Positions 36,993-46,462 of a DNA stretch of 64,000 nucleotides are shown in pieces. Below the pieces are notes generated by a model. That model was not told where the DNA came from. It made no database searches and saw nothing but the letters and a program-made list of their open reading frames with translations. The translations under genes and the position numbers were made by a program. The stretch spans positions 56,312-120,311 of the forward strand of contig NZ_SJOH01000011.1 of NCBI RefSeq assembly GCF_004331285.1. Reading direction: 5' to 3'. The DNA is from Acinetobacter sp. ANC 3781. Its GTDB lineage: Bacteria > Pseudomonadota > Gammaproteobacteria > Pseudomonadales > Moraxellaceae. Position 1 is the stretch's first letter, and each line of letters begins with the position of its first letter.

Positions 36993-37257
36993 GGTGGATA
37001 AATAAAATCGATTCGAATTTTACACGTCTTATCCACAGGATTAAACCTTTTTACCTAGAAAATTCGCGATTTGGCTCATTTTGAATTTATTTGCCACTCC
37101 TCTACCCTTATCAGAATCTGGGAATCTTTCTTCTTATTTTATTCTCTAAAGGTATCCCGCCCTGTAAATTTTGCCTGAGCATGGGCATAAAGCTTGGAAA
37201 ATTGCGGAATAAACCGCTTTGCTCTATTTCCGCTTTAAGAACACATAATTATCCACA
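36993..37257. promoter_or_regulatory. Cluster of DnaA-box-like sequences
   Basis: TTATCCACA occurs exactly at 37029-37037 and 37249-37257 on the plus strand, and GGTGGATAA (TTATCCACC on the minus strand, 8 of 9) at 36993-37001. All lie upstream of thrS. Whether DnaA binds here is unknown. Confidence 0.45.
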
Positions 37258-37819
37258 ACGACATCGCGCCGTTTGAGAACCTGTACCATTTCCGGATTAC
37301 TGCTATATCCATATAAAATATGCGGCTAATATTTTGCAGGATGAATATCATCTGCGCGCCCATCCCCCATACACAAACTAAGCTTGATTATTATGGGTAA
37401 AATAATTCAGTAATTCTAAACCGGCTAATTAGGTATAAGGCAAAAAATTTAACACGGGTATAGCAATCTAGAGTGTGCATTTTAGTTCTGATAAATTGTC
37501 CAGATCACAAGCACTCGGTTTAATCAACATTGACCCAAAGCCAAATCATTACATTTGCTTTGCTGGTAATACTGTACAAAATTTCATTCTTCTTCCTTGG
37601 CTGATATTATTTAATTGCTCAATTAGAGTAAAATACTTAAAAAATCAAACATGGGAACCGGGGCGTTCAAAATATTTGAATATCGTCAAACATTATCATT
37701 AATATTCAATATGTTAAAAATTATAAAAACGCACTCGACTAAAGCCTAAATGCAAGATTCCCAAGAAGTGCATATCTTTTTAACAGGATATGAAAATAAA
37801 TATATAACGGAGTTTTAAA

Positions 37820-39460
37820 ATGGTTAACGCATACGATGAATTACCGCGTACCCCCGCAAATTTTGTAGCGTTGTCACCTTTACGCTATCTTGATCGTGCA
37901 GCGTATATCTATCCAAATCAAGATGCGATTATTCACGGTAAGCGTCGTATTACCTGGCGTGAGAAATACAATCGTTGCCGTCAGTTTGCCAACCAACTCC
38001 AAAAATTAGGCATCGGTAAAAATGATACCGTTTCAGTACTGCTGCCAAACGTCCCTGCCATGATTGAAGCACATTTTGCCGTGCCTATGGCGGGTGCGGT
38101 ACTCAACACCTTAAATACGCGCCTGGATGCCAAGACCCTTGCCTTTATGCTTGAGCATGCTGAAACCAAAGTGTTATTGGTCGATCCCGAATTTACTGCA
38201 GTTGCTACCGAAGCACTCTCGCTGGTGTCACAAGAGATCTATGTGATTGATGTGGCTGACCAAGAATATGAAAATGCGTCAACACCAATTGGTCAAGTTG
38301 AATATGAAGACTGGATTGCCCAAGGCGATGCAAATTTTGAATGGCATTTACCCCAAGATGAATGGGATGCCATCAGTTTAAGTTATACATCTGGAACCAC
38401 CGGTAATCCTAAAGGTGTGGTTTACCATCACCGCGGTGCCTACATTAACGCGGCCAGCAATATCATTGCTTGCGGCATGATGCCTCGTGCCACCTATTTA
38501 TGGACACTGCCACTGTTCCACTGTAATGGCTGGTGCTTTGCCTGGACTATGGCTGCCAACGGTGGAACAAATGTCTGCTTACGTAAGGTCGATGCTGAAC
38601 TGATCTTTAAATTAATTGCTGAACATAAAGTGGATTACTTCTGTGGTGCGCCGATTGTCTTGTCCATGCTCATCAACACGCCTGAAGAGAAGAAGACCCA
38701 GCTTGATCACCGTGTTGAAGTCATGGTCGCGGGTGCTGCGCCTCCAGCAGCGATCATTGAAGGGATGCGCAATATTGGCATTAATGTCACTCATGTCTAT
38801 GGCTTAACAGAAACCTACGGTCCTTCTGCTCTCTGCGCCTCCCAAGCGGGTTGGAGTGATTTGTCGATTCAAGAACAAGCGCAGTTACACTCACGCCAAG
38901 GCGTTCCTTACCCCTTACAAGACGGCATGAAAGTGCTTGATCCTGAAACTATGCAAGAGGTTCCGCATGACGGTCAGACCATGGGAGAAATTATGTTCCG
39001 TGGCAATATTGTCATGAAAGGTTATTTAAAGAATCCCGAAGCAACAGCCGAGGCATTTGCTGGTGGCTGGTTCCATACCGGTGACCTTGCTGTGTGCCAA
39101 TCAGATGGCTATGCCAAAATCACCGACCGTTCCAAAGACGTGATTATTTCGGGTGGTGAAAACATTTCATCGCTTGAAGTGGAAGAAGTCTTATATCAAC
39201 ATCCTGCTGTACTGACTGCAGCCGTGGTGGCCAAACCTGATTCACGTTGGCAGGAAGTACCGTGTGCCTTTGTGGAACTCAAACAAGGTAAAACAGCCAC
39301 CCCTAAAGAACTGATCGAATTCTGCAAACAACATCTAGCGCGCTTTAAAGTGCCTAAAGATTTAGTGATTACCGAAATTCCTAAAACTTCAACCGGGAAA
39401 CTGCAGAAATTCATCTTGCGTGACTGGGCAAAAGAACGTGCTGAAGGTGAGTTTAATTAA
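37820..39460 (+). CDS. acyl-CoA synthetase (AMP-binding, AlkK-like medium-chain type)
   Basis: A 546-residue ANL-superfamily ligase that activates a carboxylic acid with ATP and CoA. The P-loop motif is SLSYTSGTTGNPKGV near residue 190, then HVYGLTETYGPS near 330, GGWFHTGDL and the C-terminal ITDRSKDVIISGGENISS hinge, with the catalytic lysine in TSTGKLQKF. WTLPLFHCNGWCFAW is typical of the AlkK/medium-chain and DMSP-CoA ligase subgroup. Ribosome site CGGAG. The fatty-acid chain length cannot be read. It is a single gene. Confidence 0.9.
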   Translation: MVNAYDELPRTPANFVALSPLRYLDRAAYIYPNQDAIIHGKRRITWREKYNRCRQFANQLQKLGIGKNDTVSVLLPNVPAMIEAHFAVPMAGAVLNTLNTRLDAKTLAFMLEHAETKVLLVDPEFTAVATEALSLVSQEIYVIDVADQEYENASTPIGQVEYEDWIAQGDANFEWHLPQDEWDAISLSYTSGTTGNPKGVVYHHRGAYINAASNIIACGMMPRATYLWTLPLFHCNGWCFAWTMAANGGTNVCLRKVDAELIFKLIAEHKVDYFCGAPIVLSMLINTPEEKKTQLDHRVEVMVAGAAPPAAIIEGMRNIGINVTHVYGLTETYGPSALCASQAGWSDLSIQEQAQLHSRQGVPYPLQDGMKVLDPETMQEVPHDGQTMGEIMFRGNIVMKGYLKNPEATAEAFAGGWFHTGDLAVCQSDGYAKITDRSKDVIISGGENISSLEVEEVLYQHPAVLTAAVVAKPDSRWQEVPCAFVELKQGKTATPKELIEFCKQHLARFKVPKDLVITEIPKTSTGKLQKFILRDWAKERAEGEFN

Positions 39461-39498
39461 TTTCTTTCTATGCTGAATAAACTTTCATCTTACAAAAG

Positions 39499-39649
39499 TT
39501 TCCCTCTCCTATTAGGAGAGGGTTAGGGAGAGGTTATATACATCGAAGAAATACGTGATTTTACGTAGCTATTTGAAAAATGAGTTGTTTGAAAGATATT
39601 TTTGGATAGTGATCAACCCTCTCTTTAATCCCCCAAAGGGAGAGAGAAA
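39499..39649. repeat. Palindromic intergenic element, 151 bp
   Basis: The left end TTTCCCTCTCCTATTAGGA and the reverse complement of the right end TTTCTCTCTCCCTTTGGGG match at most positions. Both continue into GAGAGGGTT-like words, so each end is itself a small hairpin. The roughly 70 bases between are AT-rich and non-coding. It lies in the gap after the acyl-CoA synthetase gene. Confidence 0.6.
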
Positions 39650-39653
39650 TCTT

Positions 39654-39697
39654 AAAATCTAAAAAAGCGACTCAATTGAGTCGCTTTTTTAGATTTT
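39654..39697. terminator. Bidirectional terminator, perfect 44-bp palindrome
   Basis: Each half is 22 bases: AAAATCT, six As, GCGACTCAA, then the exact complement TTGAGTCGC, six Ts, AGATTTT. It ends the convergent acyl-CoA synthetase and darP units. Confidence 0.9.
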
Positions 39698-39712
39698 GCA
39701 CTGAACAAAAAA

Positions 39713-40249
39713 TCAGTTATCTGAAATCAATGCCACTTGCTGAATATAGTTAAATAATTTCAGCTTAGACGCAGCGACTTGTTCTTCAGGCAATTGTTTG
39801 GTGATATCACGTTGAATACGCAAGATATGCTGACGAATCGGATGATGCTCAGCCGCATTATGCGCTTTCATGAATTCTTTGATTGCAGGATCACCCTGTG
39901 CAATCATTCGGTCAACCCAACGCTGTAATTGTGCGGTTTTTTTCGCACCTTGTTGCGGCGTTAAATAAGACAAAATCACTGCCTCATCTTCATTACGCAA
40001 TAATTTACCAATCCGTAGAAACTGACGACGGCGTGCCTCATGTGAAGTAATACTACGCACATCAAGCAAAGCATCAATTAAACGCTCTTCCACAGGGAGT
40101 TTCTGAATCTGCTTAAGGCTCAATTCAGAGAGTTGTTCACCTAAAGCAGCCATACGCTGAACTGCTTTTTTTTGTTCGGTTTTGCTTGCACGTCCTTCTA
40201 AAGTTTCAAAGTCATCTTCAGTAAAACGCTGTTGCGGTCGACGTGCCAC
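39713..40249 (-). CDS. darP: ribosome biogenesis factor DarP (YjgA, DUF615)
   Basis: A 178-residue basic cytosolic protein that promotes 50S subunit maturation. Family marks are the start RRPQQRFTEDD-like segment with SKTEQKKAVQRMAALGEQL, the LPVEERLIDALLDVRSI stretch, ARRRQFLRIGKLLRNED and the closing LRQLR-like helix IRQHILRIQRD. It is the last gene of a minus-strand run pcnB-folK-panB-panC-rapZ-ptsO-darP and starts 2 bases beyond the ptsO stop. Confidence 0.92.
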   Translation of the reverse strand: MARRPQQRFTEDDFETLEGRASKTEQKKAVQRMAALGEQLSELSLKQIQKLPVEERLIDALLDVRSITSHEARRRQFLRIGKLLRNEDEAVILSYLTPQQGAKKTAQLQRWVDRMIAQGDPAIKEFMKAHNAAEHHPIRQHILRIQRDITKQLPEEQVAASKLKLFNYIQQVALISDN

Positions 40250-40251
40250 GA

Positions 40252-40521
40252 TTAATCTGCCTCGTAAAATTTTGCTGCAAATAGCGCCTGAATTTCAGAT
40301 AAAGCTTGTTGTTCATCTGCACCTTCAAGCACTAAACGTAAAGTTGTGCCTTTGCCTGCACCGAGCATGAGCAAGGACATAATATTTTTTGCATCGACTA
40401 ATTTGTCACCTTTACCAATTTGAATCGATGAACGAAATTTGGTGGTAACTTCAATTAGCTTTCCAGATGCACGCGCATGTAAACCTAGTTTATTAATTAC
40501 GTCAACAGTTGTGTCAATCAT
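40252..40521 (-). CDS. ptsO: HPr-family phosphocarrier NPr of the nitrogen PTS
   Basis: An 89-residue HPr-like protein. The frame is open to 40563, but the ATG at 40521 overlaps the rapZ stop by four bases (ATGA) and gives the family start. His15 in [10 protein letters not shown] is the phosphorylated residue, and [14 protein letters not shown] holds the second conserved segment. Beside rapZ it is best called NPr (PtsO), part of the regulatory PTS-Ntr relay, not a sugar carrier. Confidence 0.92.
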   Translation of the reverse strand: MIDTTVDVINKLGLHARASGKLIEVTTKFRSSIQIGKGDKLVDAKNIMSLLMLGAGKGTTLRLVLEGADEQQALSEIQALFAAKFYEAD

Positions 40522-41369
40522 GACCAGTGCTTCATTTCCCTGTGTAAGACCTGAATAGACCATTTTGCCTCAAGAGCTTTTTTGAGTCTATCCACTATAT
40601 ATACTGAACGGTGCTGCCCTCCGGTACATCCAATCGACACTGTCATATAGTGACGATGTCCCTCTGCGAAGACAGGCAACCATTTATCTAAAAAATGATA
40701 AATATCTTCGAACATTTCATTGGTTTGTTCACTTTGCAGCAAAAATTGTTGCACAGGTAAATCCAAACCTGAATATTTGCGTAATTCCAGCTCCCAATGC
40801 GGATTAGGCAAATGACGTACGTCAAACACATAATCGGCATCCAGTGGAATACCGTGCTTATAACCAAAAGACTGCAAAATTAAAATGAGGTTATCGGATT
40901 GTCCAAGTTTAGACAACAAAGTATGCTTCAGATCATGCACACTTTTATCCGTAGTATCAATATGTACCGTTGAACGTAATTGTATCGGAAGCAATAAGGT
41001 TTTTTCTTCCTGAATACACTGATTCAAACTTTTAAAACGACTGGACAAAGGATGAGGGCGACGCGAAGCACTAAAACGGGAAATCAATTGTTGATCTTGG
41101 GTGGTCAGATAAATGATATCGACTGAACCATGGGTTTGCAGTTGTTCAAACACATGATCAAACTCTTGTAAGTCCGCGCGAGTGCTGCGTACATCTACAC
41201 CTAAAGCCAATTGTTCTAAATTATTTTCACTGTCCAGTTTAGCAACAATTTCCGGCAGCAGTGCCAATGGCAAATTATCAATACAGTAATATCCCAAATC
41301 TTCAAGCACCTGCAATGCAGATGATTTCCCTGATCCGGATTGTCCTGTAACGATTAAAATACGCTTCAT
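40518..41369 (-). CDS. rapZ: RNase adaptor RapZ / P-loop nucleotide-binding protein
   Basis: A 283-residue protein. The N-terminal P-loop is GQSGSGKS at 9-16. The C-terminal domain contains FSFGYKHG-like [18 protein letters not shown] and the closing [14 protein letters not shown], which in E. coli RapZ binds GlcN6P and the sRNA GlmZ to direct RNase E. Whether GlmY/GlmZ-like RNAs exist in this organism is unknown. It overlaps ptsO by four bases, and panC lies 24 bases upstream. Confidence 0.95.
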   Translation of the reverse strand: MKRILIVTGQSGSGKSSALQVLEDLGYYCIDNLPLALLPEIVAKLDSENNLEQLALGVDVRSTRADLQEFDHVFEQLQTHGSVDIIYLTTQDQQLISRFSASRRPHPLSSRFKSLNQCIQEEKTLLLPIQLRSTVHIDTTDKSVHDLKHTLLSKLGQSDNLILILQSFGYKHGIPLDADYVFDVRHLPNPHWELELRKYSGLDLPVQQFLLQSEQTNEMFEDIYHFLDKWLPVFAEGHRHYMTVSIGCTGGQHRSVYIVDRLKKALEAKWSIQVLHREMKHWS

Positions 41370-41393
41370 GGCAAGGCTGTCCTTAACTAAATT

Positions 41394-42239
41394 TTAAGCA
41401 GTATACTTAACTTGCAAGTTATCAATCAGTCGGGTTGTACCTAATTTTGCCGCGACAAACAAAACCACATCCTGATTAAATGCTTCTATTTGCTGTAATT
41501 CCAGAGTACGTGCTTCCACATAATCCACAATAAAACCGGCTTGTGTCAACTTTTGCTTAATATTTTCCAACACTTCCGTTAGCTCAATACCGCTTTGAAG
41601 TTCTTGTTCAGCAGCTTTTAAACTTTGGTAAATAGTCGGTGCAATCTGACGATGTTCTTGACTTAAATATCCATTACGCGAACTCAGTGCCAGACCATCT
41701 TCAGCACGGGTAATCGGTACGCCAATCACTTCCAATGGAATATTTAAATCACGTACAAACTGACGAATCACCGCCAATTGCTGATAATCTTTTTGTCCAA
41801 AGAATGCAAAATTTGGTTGCACCATATTAAACAGTTTAGTCACAACAACGGCTACGCCATCAAAATGACCCGGACGCTGTAAACCACACAAATCATTGGT
41901 GATTTCAGAGACACTAATATTGGTTAAACGGGGTTTATTACCATACATTTGCTCAACGCTTGGCGCAAAAACAATATCGCAGCCTACCTCTGCCAACAAA
42001 CGGCTATCCTGTTCCAAAGTACGCGGATAATTTTCAAAATCTTCATTTGGACCGAACTGAATTGGATTGACAAAAACACTGACCACCACTACATCACATA
42101 ATTTACGCGCTTCACGTACAAGGTTTAAATGACCTTCGTGTAAATTACCCATGGTTGGAACAAAACCAATAATTTTTCGTGCCGATCGAGCTGGACTAAG
42201 TGAAGCCGTTAATCCTTGAATGGTGGTTTCTGTTTTCAT
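41394..42239 (-). CDS. panC: pantothenate synthetase
   Basis: Condenses pantoate and beta-alanine with ATP. The 281-residue enzyme has the ATP-binding [17 protein letters not shown] (with the HxGH-like site), [36 protein letters not shown] and the KMSKS-like SSRNGYL. It starts 2 bases after the panB stop, so panB-panC is an operon for vitamin B5 synthesis. Confidence 0.97.
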   Translation of the reverse strand: MKTETTIQGLTASLSPARSARKIIGFVPTMGNLHEGHLNLVREARKLCDVVVVSVFVNPIQFGPNEDFENYPRTLEQDSRLLAEVGCDIVFAPSVEQMYGNKPRLTNISVSEITNDLCGLQRPGHFDGVAVVVTKLFNMVQPNFAFFGQKDYQQLAVIRQFVRDLNIPLEVIGVPITRAEDGLALSSRNGYLSQEHRQIAPTIYQSLKAAEQELQSGIELTEVLENIKQKLTQAGFIVDYVEARTLELQQIEAFNQDVVLFVAAKLGTTRLIDNLQVKYTA

Positions 42240-42241
42240 GT

Positions 42242-43051
42242 TTACAGCTCGACTTGAAAAGTGTGTTCTTTGGCAGGGAAAGAACCCTCTTGTACTGCAG
42301 CATGGTAGGCTTTAAAAGCATCCAAAATTGCAGTTTCCCCCGCTTGTTCTTTCATAAAATTACGTACAAATTTAGCCACACGACCAAAGGTCAGCCCAAG
42401 CATATCTTGAACCACAAGTACTTGACCATCAGTATCTGCGCCTGCCCCAATCCCAATTACAGGAATATGCGGGAACAGTTCAGCAATTTCTTTACCCAAT
42501 TGTGCAGGTACACATTCTAATAATAATAATGCAGCACCCGCTTCAACCACGGCTTTACAATCTGCAATTAATTGATCCGCGGCTTCACGAGTACGAGCTT
42601 GTAATTTATAACCACCAAAGACATGTACGGATTGAGGCGTTAAACCTAAATGGACGCACACAGGGATACCATTTCGGGTCAAAACAGTGACAGTTTCACT
42701 TAGCCAGGCCCCGCCTTCCATTTTGACCATTTGTGCGCCCGACTGCATGACGGTTTTTGAGCTAAGTAAGGCATCATCTAAAGTAGCATAACTCATAAAT
42801 GGCAAATCAGTCATAATAAAGGCATGCTGATTACCACGACGTACCGCTGCAGTATGGTAAGCCATATCTTCTACAGTAACCGGCAGAGTGGAATCACGCC
42901 CTTGAATCGACATCCCTAAAGAATCACCAATTAAAATACTGTCGACTTCGGCAATTTCCATCGCTTTTGCCATGCTTGCATCATAACAAGTCAAACAAGA
43001 AAATTTGCGTCCATCAGTTTTAAATTTTCTTAAGTCGCTGAGACTAATCAT
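42242..43051 (-). CDS. panB: 3-methyl-2-oxobutanoate hydroxymethyltransferase
   Basis: First step of pantothenate synthesis: ketoisovalerate to ketopantoate. A TTG codon at 43054 directly precedes the ATG at 43051, which sits 7 bases after AGAGGAA and is the better start (269 residues). The TIM-barrel has [30 protein letters not shown] with the magnesium-binding Asp, and [11 protein letters not shown] and [15 protein letters not shown]. Lies between folK and panC. Confidence 0.96.
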   Translation of the reverse strand: MISLSDLRKFKTDGRKFSCLTCYDASMAKAMEIAEVDSILIGDSLGMSIQGRDSTLPVTVEDMAYHTAAVRRGNQHAFIMTDLPFMSYATLDDALLSSKTVMQSGAQMVKMEGGAWLSETVTVLTRNGIPVCVHLGLTPQSVHVFGGYKLQARTREAADQLIADCKAVVEAGAALLLLECVPAQLGKEIAELFPHIPVIGIGAGADTDGQVLVVQDMLGLTFGRVAKFVRNFMKEQAGETAILDAFKAYHAAVQEGSFPAKEHTFQVEL

Positions 43052-43090
43052 CAAGATATTCCTCTAACCCATGCTTTCCACATGTCTAAA

Positions 43091-43579
43091 TTAAATATTT
43101 GACCAAGTTTCATCATCCAAAACAGACACTGTCGGATGTTGAACCACGGGTAAATTTTTTAATCGTTGTGCTTTAATTTGTATATTTACATCTAAATCTA
43201 ACAAGGGTATGACCACAAAATCACGTTCGAACAGTCCCACGTGTGGAACAGTTAAACGATCATTTTGAATGTGTTCTTGGCCATAGATCAATAAATCCAG
43301 ATCCAAGGTACGCTCGCCCCAACGGCGTAAACGTACCCGACCCGACTCTTGTTCAAAACGTTGCAACTCATCCAATAAGACCAAAGGCGCTAAATCAGTT
43401 TCTAGCTGCGCCACCGCATTTAAATAATTCGGCTGATCTTGGGGGCCCATTGGTGGACTTTGATATAATCTGGATGTTTTCACGGTTCCAAGTGTTGCCA
43501 GTTTTTGCACAGCTTCAAGCAAAATCTGGCGTGAATCACCCAAATTGCTACCTAAGCCAATATAGGTGACTGTGGTCAT
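43091..43579 (-). CDS. folK: 6-hydroxymethyl-7,8-dihydropterin pyrophosphokinase
   Basis: Folate-pathway kinase of 162 residues. Signatures are YIGLGSNLGDSRQIL at the start, YQSPPMGPQDQPNYLNAV and RWGERTLDLDLLIYG, which holds the two magnesium-binding aspartates. It overlaps the pcnB stop by four bases. The pcnB-folK-panB-panC order is conserved in gammaproteobacteria. Confidence 0.96.
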   Translation of the reverse strand: MTTVTYIGLGSNLGDSRQILLEAVQKLATLGTVKTSRLYQSPPMGPQDQPNYLNAVAQLETDLAPLVLLDELQRFEQESGRVRLRRWGERTLDLDLLIYGQEHIQNDRLTVPHVGLFERDFVVIPLLDLDVNIQIKAQRLKNLPVVQHPTVSVLDDETWSNI

Positions 43580-45027
43580 TGTGTCGGCCCAAAAACAACG
43601 TGATTTAAATCACGTTTTACCCGTTTACGTTTTAGAATTGGATGGTCATATGCAATCTCTGAGCCACCTGCAGAAACTGTTTGAACAGGTCTGTCAGGTC
43701 TGGTTCTGCTCTTGCGCTCACGGCGACGTGGTTCAGGTTCGTTGACCAACGGTTCAATTTCTACAGAGACGGATTTAGGTTCAATTGTATCTTCTGTTGC
43801 AGCTTTACGACGACTTTTTGCACGTTGACGATTATATTGACTAATGGCACGTTCTTTTTCATCGGTACTCATTAACTGATATGAATCCCACCACATGCCC
43901 ATACCTTGGGTAGTGTTATCCCCTGACTTTTCGCGAAGTAGCAGAAAATCGAAACCGGCACGGAAACGTGCATGGGATGATAAAGCTTGGATTTGTTGTG
44001 GTTTTGGATTCAGCAAACGAGTTTGCATTTCCCAAACTTCACGAATAAAGGTTTCTGCAAAACGTGGGATGATGGTACGGGTGGCCTGACGTTTTAATAC
44101 ATCCAGACCCGCTTGTGCACGTGCTTCTGCAGCAACCACACCTTTACTGAGATAAAATTCGCAACGCTCTAAAAAGGGTTTCCACAGCAACACCGCATAG
44201 AAAAATGCAGGATTAATGGTTTTACCAATTTGAATACGCTGGTCGGTATTGATGGCAGCGTGTTCGATAAATGTGGAAATTTCTGGCCGGATATCAGCAA
44301 ACAACTGACGCCAGATATCAAAATCAATCAGCATCGGCAGCACGCGATTCAAATGCCCCATGGTGAACAATTTCTGCGACTCGTCATACAAACGATGCGG
44401 AGAAATATCACGCAGCAACTGGGTCATTTCCGGAGTGAAAATCTCTAAAATTTCAGGTGCAATACTGAAATTTAATTTTGCCGCGAAACGCAAAGTACGC
44501 AGCATACGCACTGGATCTTCTTCAAAACGTAAAGTCGGATCGCCCAATAAGCGTAAAGTTTTATTTTCAATATCATCAATTGCATTACAAAAATCGAGCA
44601 CGATCCCTTTACGCGGTTGGTAATACATCGCATTAATGGAAAAATCACGGCGGGCAAAATCTTGCTCAATCGTGCCCCAATTATTGTCACGTAAAATCAT
44701 GCCTGAAGCAGAAGTGACTGCTTTTTTAGGCGGTGCACGGAATGTCGCAACTTCGATCAGTTCTCGGCCTGAATAGACATGAGCAAGCTCAAAACGTCGT
44801 CCAATGATACGACAACGCCGTCCGAAAACTTCTTTCACTTGCGCCGGTGTTGCATCGGTGACTGCGTCAAAATCTTTAGGATTAAGACCCAACATTAAGT
44901 CACGGACACCACCACCGACGATATAAGCTTCAAAGCCTGCCTTATTTAAGGCATCGATAACATCTAATATGGAAGAAGGTAATTGAGCGGTTGATAAACC
45001 ACATTTTGACGCGCGCAAAGTTTGCAA
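43576..45027 (-). CDS. pcnB: poly(A) polymerase I, with a UUG start
   Basis: Adds 3' poly(A) tails that target RNA for decay. The 483-residue protein has the nucleotidyltransferase signature IVGGGVRDLMLGLNPKDFDAVTDATP with catalytic Asp pair, RRFELAHV, RRDFSINAMYY and RFEEDPVRMLRTLRFAAKL. The C-terminal tail is very basic. The start is a TTG nine bases after AGGAGA; no ATG exists in frame upstream before a stop. E. coli pcnB also uses a weak start codon that limits expression. Confidence 0.95.
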   Translation of the reverse strand: MQTLRASKCGLSTAQLPSSILDVIDALNKAGFEAYIVGGGVRDLMLGLNPKDFDAVTDATPAQVKEVFGRRCRIIGRRFELAHVYSGRELIEVATFRAPPKKAVTSASGMILRDNNWGTIEQDFARRDFSINAMYYQPRKGIVLDFCNAIDDIENKTLRLLGDPTLRFEEDPVRMLRTLRFAAKLNFSIAPEILEIFTPEMTQLLRDISPHRLYDESQKLFTMGHLNRVLPMLIDFDIWRQLFADIRPEISTFIEHAAINTDQRIQIGKTINPAFFYAVLLWKPFLERCEFYLSKGVVAAEARAQAGLDVLKRQATRTIIPRFAETFIREVWEMQTRLLNPKPQQIQALSSHARFRAGFDFLLLREKSGDNTTQGMGMWWDSYQLMSTDEKERAISQYNRQRAKSRRKAATEDTIEPKSVSVEIEPLVNEPEPRRRERKSRTRPDRPVQTVSAGGSEIAYDHPILKRKRVKRDLNHVVFGPTQ

Positions 45028-45163
45028 AAGACGCTGTCTCCTACGTCTGAACGTAAAATATCTAAGATGACGCTAATCATATATCTAACACAATCAAAGG
45101 GCAATTTGATTATCTCGATGCTAAATATATTGTTTGTCCCTTGTTGACTGCTTGAGCCACGAA

Positions 45164-45571
45164 TTATAAGGCTAATCGATCTTTATTCTTGGCAAATAAA
45201 GCCGGTCCAATCCCCTTGACCTGCTGTAATTCCTCAATGTTTTTAAATTTTCCATTTTTTTGACGATAGGCAATAATTGCTTCCGCTTTTTTTACACCGA
45301 CCCCGGACAACTCTTGTAGCTGTTGCAGGTTGGCTTGGTTCAAACTTATTTTAGACCCCGTAGATGCCTGTAAGGCAGGTTTCGCCAAATAGTAATTTTT
45401 TGGCGGAGATACATGCGGTATTTTTAAGCGAGCATCTTCGGCTTCCTGCTCAGCCTTCCATTTTAAGTATTGCTGGTCAAATTGCTGAGCATAACCAGTC
45501 GTTCCACTTAGCACTGACATCAATGTGCCAAGATAAAAAATGGCATTCAGGATCTGTATTATTTTTTTCAT
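45164..45571 (-). CDS. comEA: ComEA-like helix-hairpin-helix DNA-binding protein
   Basis: A 135-residue exported protein. A signal peptide ends at GYA (about residue 28). The C-terminal part (about 74-133) is the ComEA domain: ISLNQANLQQLQELSGVGVKKAEAIIAYRQKNGKFKNIEELQQVKGIGPALFAKNKDRL, two HhH motifs around GVG and GIG. ComEA pulls transforming DNA into the periplasm, fitting the natural competence of Acinetobacter. It lies between mazG and pcnB, alone. Confidence 0.85.
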   Translation of the reverse strand: MKKIIQILNAIFYLGTLMSVLSGTTGYAQQFDQQYLKWKAEQEAEDARLKIPHVSPPKNYYLAKPALQASTGSKISLNQANLQQLQELSGVGVKKAEAIIAYRQKNGKFKNIEELQQVKGIGPALFAKNKDRLAL

Positions 45572-45581
45572 TCTAGGCCTT

Positions 45582-46391
45582 TTATTTTAATTGTTGTTTT
45601 GCCTGCTCCCAGAGTCGATCCATTTCTTCTAAAGACAGCTTCTCAATTTTTTTATGTTGTTGCTGAGCGTGATCTTCAATGAAAGCAAAACGTGTTCTAA
45701 ATTTATGAATGGTGCTTAAAAGCGCCATTTCACTGGAAAGTCCCAGTTTACGTCCAACATTGATAAGTGAAAATAAACAATCACCAAATTCATCGAGTAT
45801 TTCGTCGGAATTCTGATTGTGGATAGCCTGCTGTAATTCAGCCAACTCTTCATTCAGCTTGCCATAAGCACCTGCTACATCAGGAAAGTCAAAGCCAATT
45901 TGTGCTGCATTTTTTTGAATTTCATGCGCTTGCTGAATTGCAGGTCCATGTTTGATGTCATCTAAACGGGATTGGGCTTTGCCCTGTTTTTCTTTTTGTT
46001 TAATTTTTTTCCAAAGTACCGCCACATCATCAGAACTAAGTTGTGAAAATTGCTCTGCCTGAAATACATGTGGATGACGACGAATTAACTTTTCAGTAAT
46101 CGCATTTACCACATCATTAAAATCAAAGGCCCCAACTTCACTATACATTTGCGACTGAAAAACCACTTGCAGGAGCAAGTCACCGAGTTCATCTCGTATC
46201 TCGTTTGTATTTCCTTCCCTGACCGCTGCTTCTACCTCATACGCTTCTTCGATGGCGTATTTGGTCAGGCTTTGTGGTGTTTGCTGTTGATCCCATGGAC
46301 ATTTTTCACGTAACTCACGCATTATTGCTAATAATTTATCCATGTTTTCATCACTCCAGTCATTTTGAAAAAATTCGTTTTTCGCAGTCAA
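45582..46391 (-). CDS. mazG: nucleoside triphosphate pyrophosphohydrolase MazG
   Basis: House-cleaning NTPase of 269 residues with two tandem MazG domains. The first has CPWDQQQTPQSLTKYAIEEAYEVEAA...IRDELGDLLLQVVFQSQM, with the EExxE and ExxD metal-binding pattern. The second has NEELAELQQAI and ILDEFGDCLFSLINVGRKL. The start is at 46391, and the SDR gene diverges 71 bases away. It is followed by comEA on the same strand after 10 bases. Confidence 0.96.
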   Translation of the reverse strand: MTAKNEFFQNDWSDENMDKLLAIMRELREKCPWDQQQTPQSLTKYAIEEAYEVEAAVREGNTNEIRDELGDLLLQVVFQSQMYSEVGAFDFNDVVNAITEKLIRRHPHVFQAEQFSQLSSDDVAVLWKKIKQKEKQGKAQSRLDDIKHGPAIQQAHEIQKNAAQIGFDFPDVAGAYGKLNEELAELQQAIHNQNSDEILDEFGDCLFSLINVGRKLGLSSEMALLSTIHKFRTRFAFIEDHAQQQHKKIEKLSLEEMDRLWEQAKQQLK

Positions 46392-46462
46392 TATTTGTTA
46401 TGCTCAAGCTAAAATCGCTAACAATTAAGCGCTACAAAAACAAAACTGAAAGAGAAAAATAT

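Larger units (their letters stand above)
36907..37819. other. Gene-free region between thrS and the acyl-CoA synthetase
   Basis: About 0.9 kb without a credible gene. Short ORFs here (for example 37475-37702) lack ribosome sites and recognisable sequence. The thrS side contains the operator-like hairpin, a GAGGC-AAA-GCCTC hairpin (36967-36979) and three DnaA-box-like 9-mers between 36993 and 37257. The rest is AT-rich. Promoters for both flanking genes must lie here. Confidence 0.7.

Noticed and set aside
37475..37702. 75-codon ORF on the plus strand in the gap before the acyl-CoA synthetase
   Set aside because: No ribosome site, no recognisable sequence and ordinary AT-rich composition; it is likely chance.
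37685..37703. Fur-like sequence containing ATTATCATT upstream of the acyl-CoA synthetase
   Set aside because: Only 13 of 19 consensus matches with one good half, in AT-rich DNA; the neighbouring gene has no iron link.
46274..46462. N-terminal extension of the SDR protein
   Set aside because: It lies within the opposite-strand mazG gene and precedes the Rossmann fold, which starts directly at the ATG at 46463.
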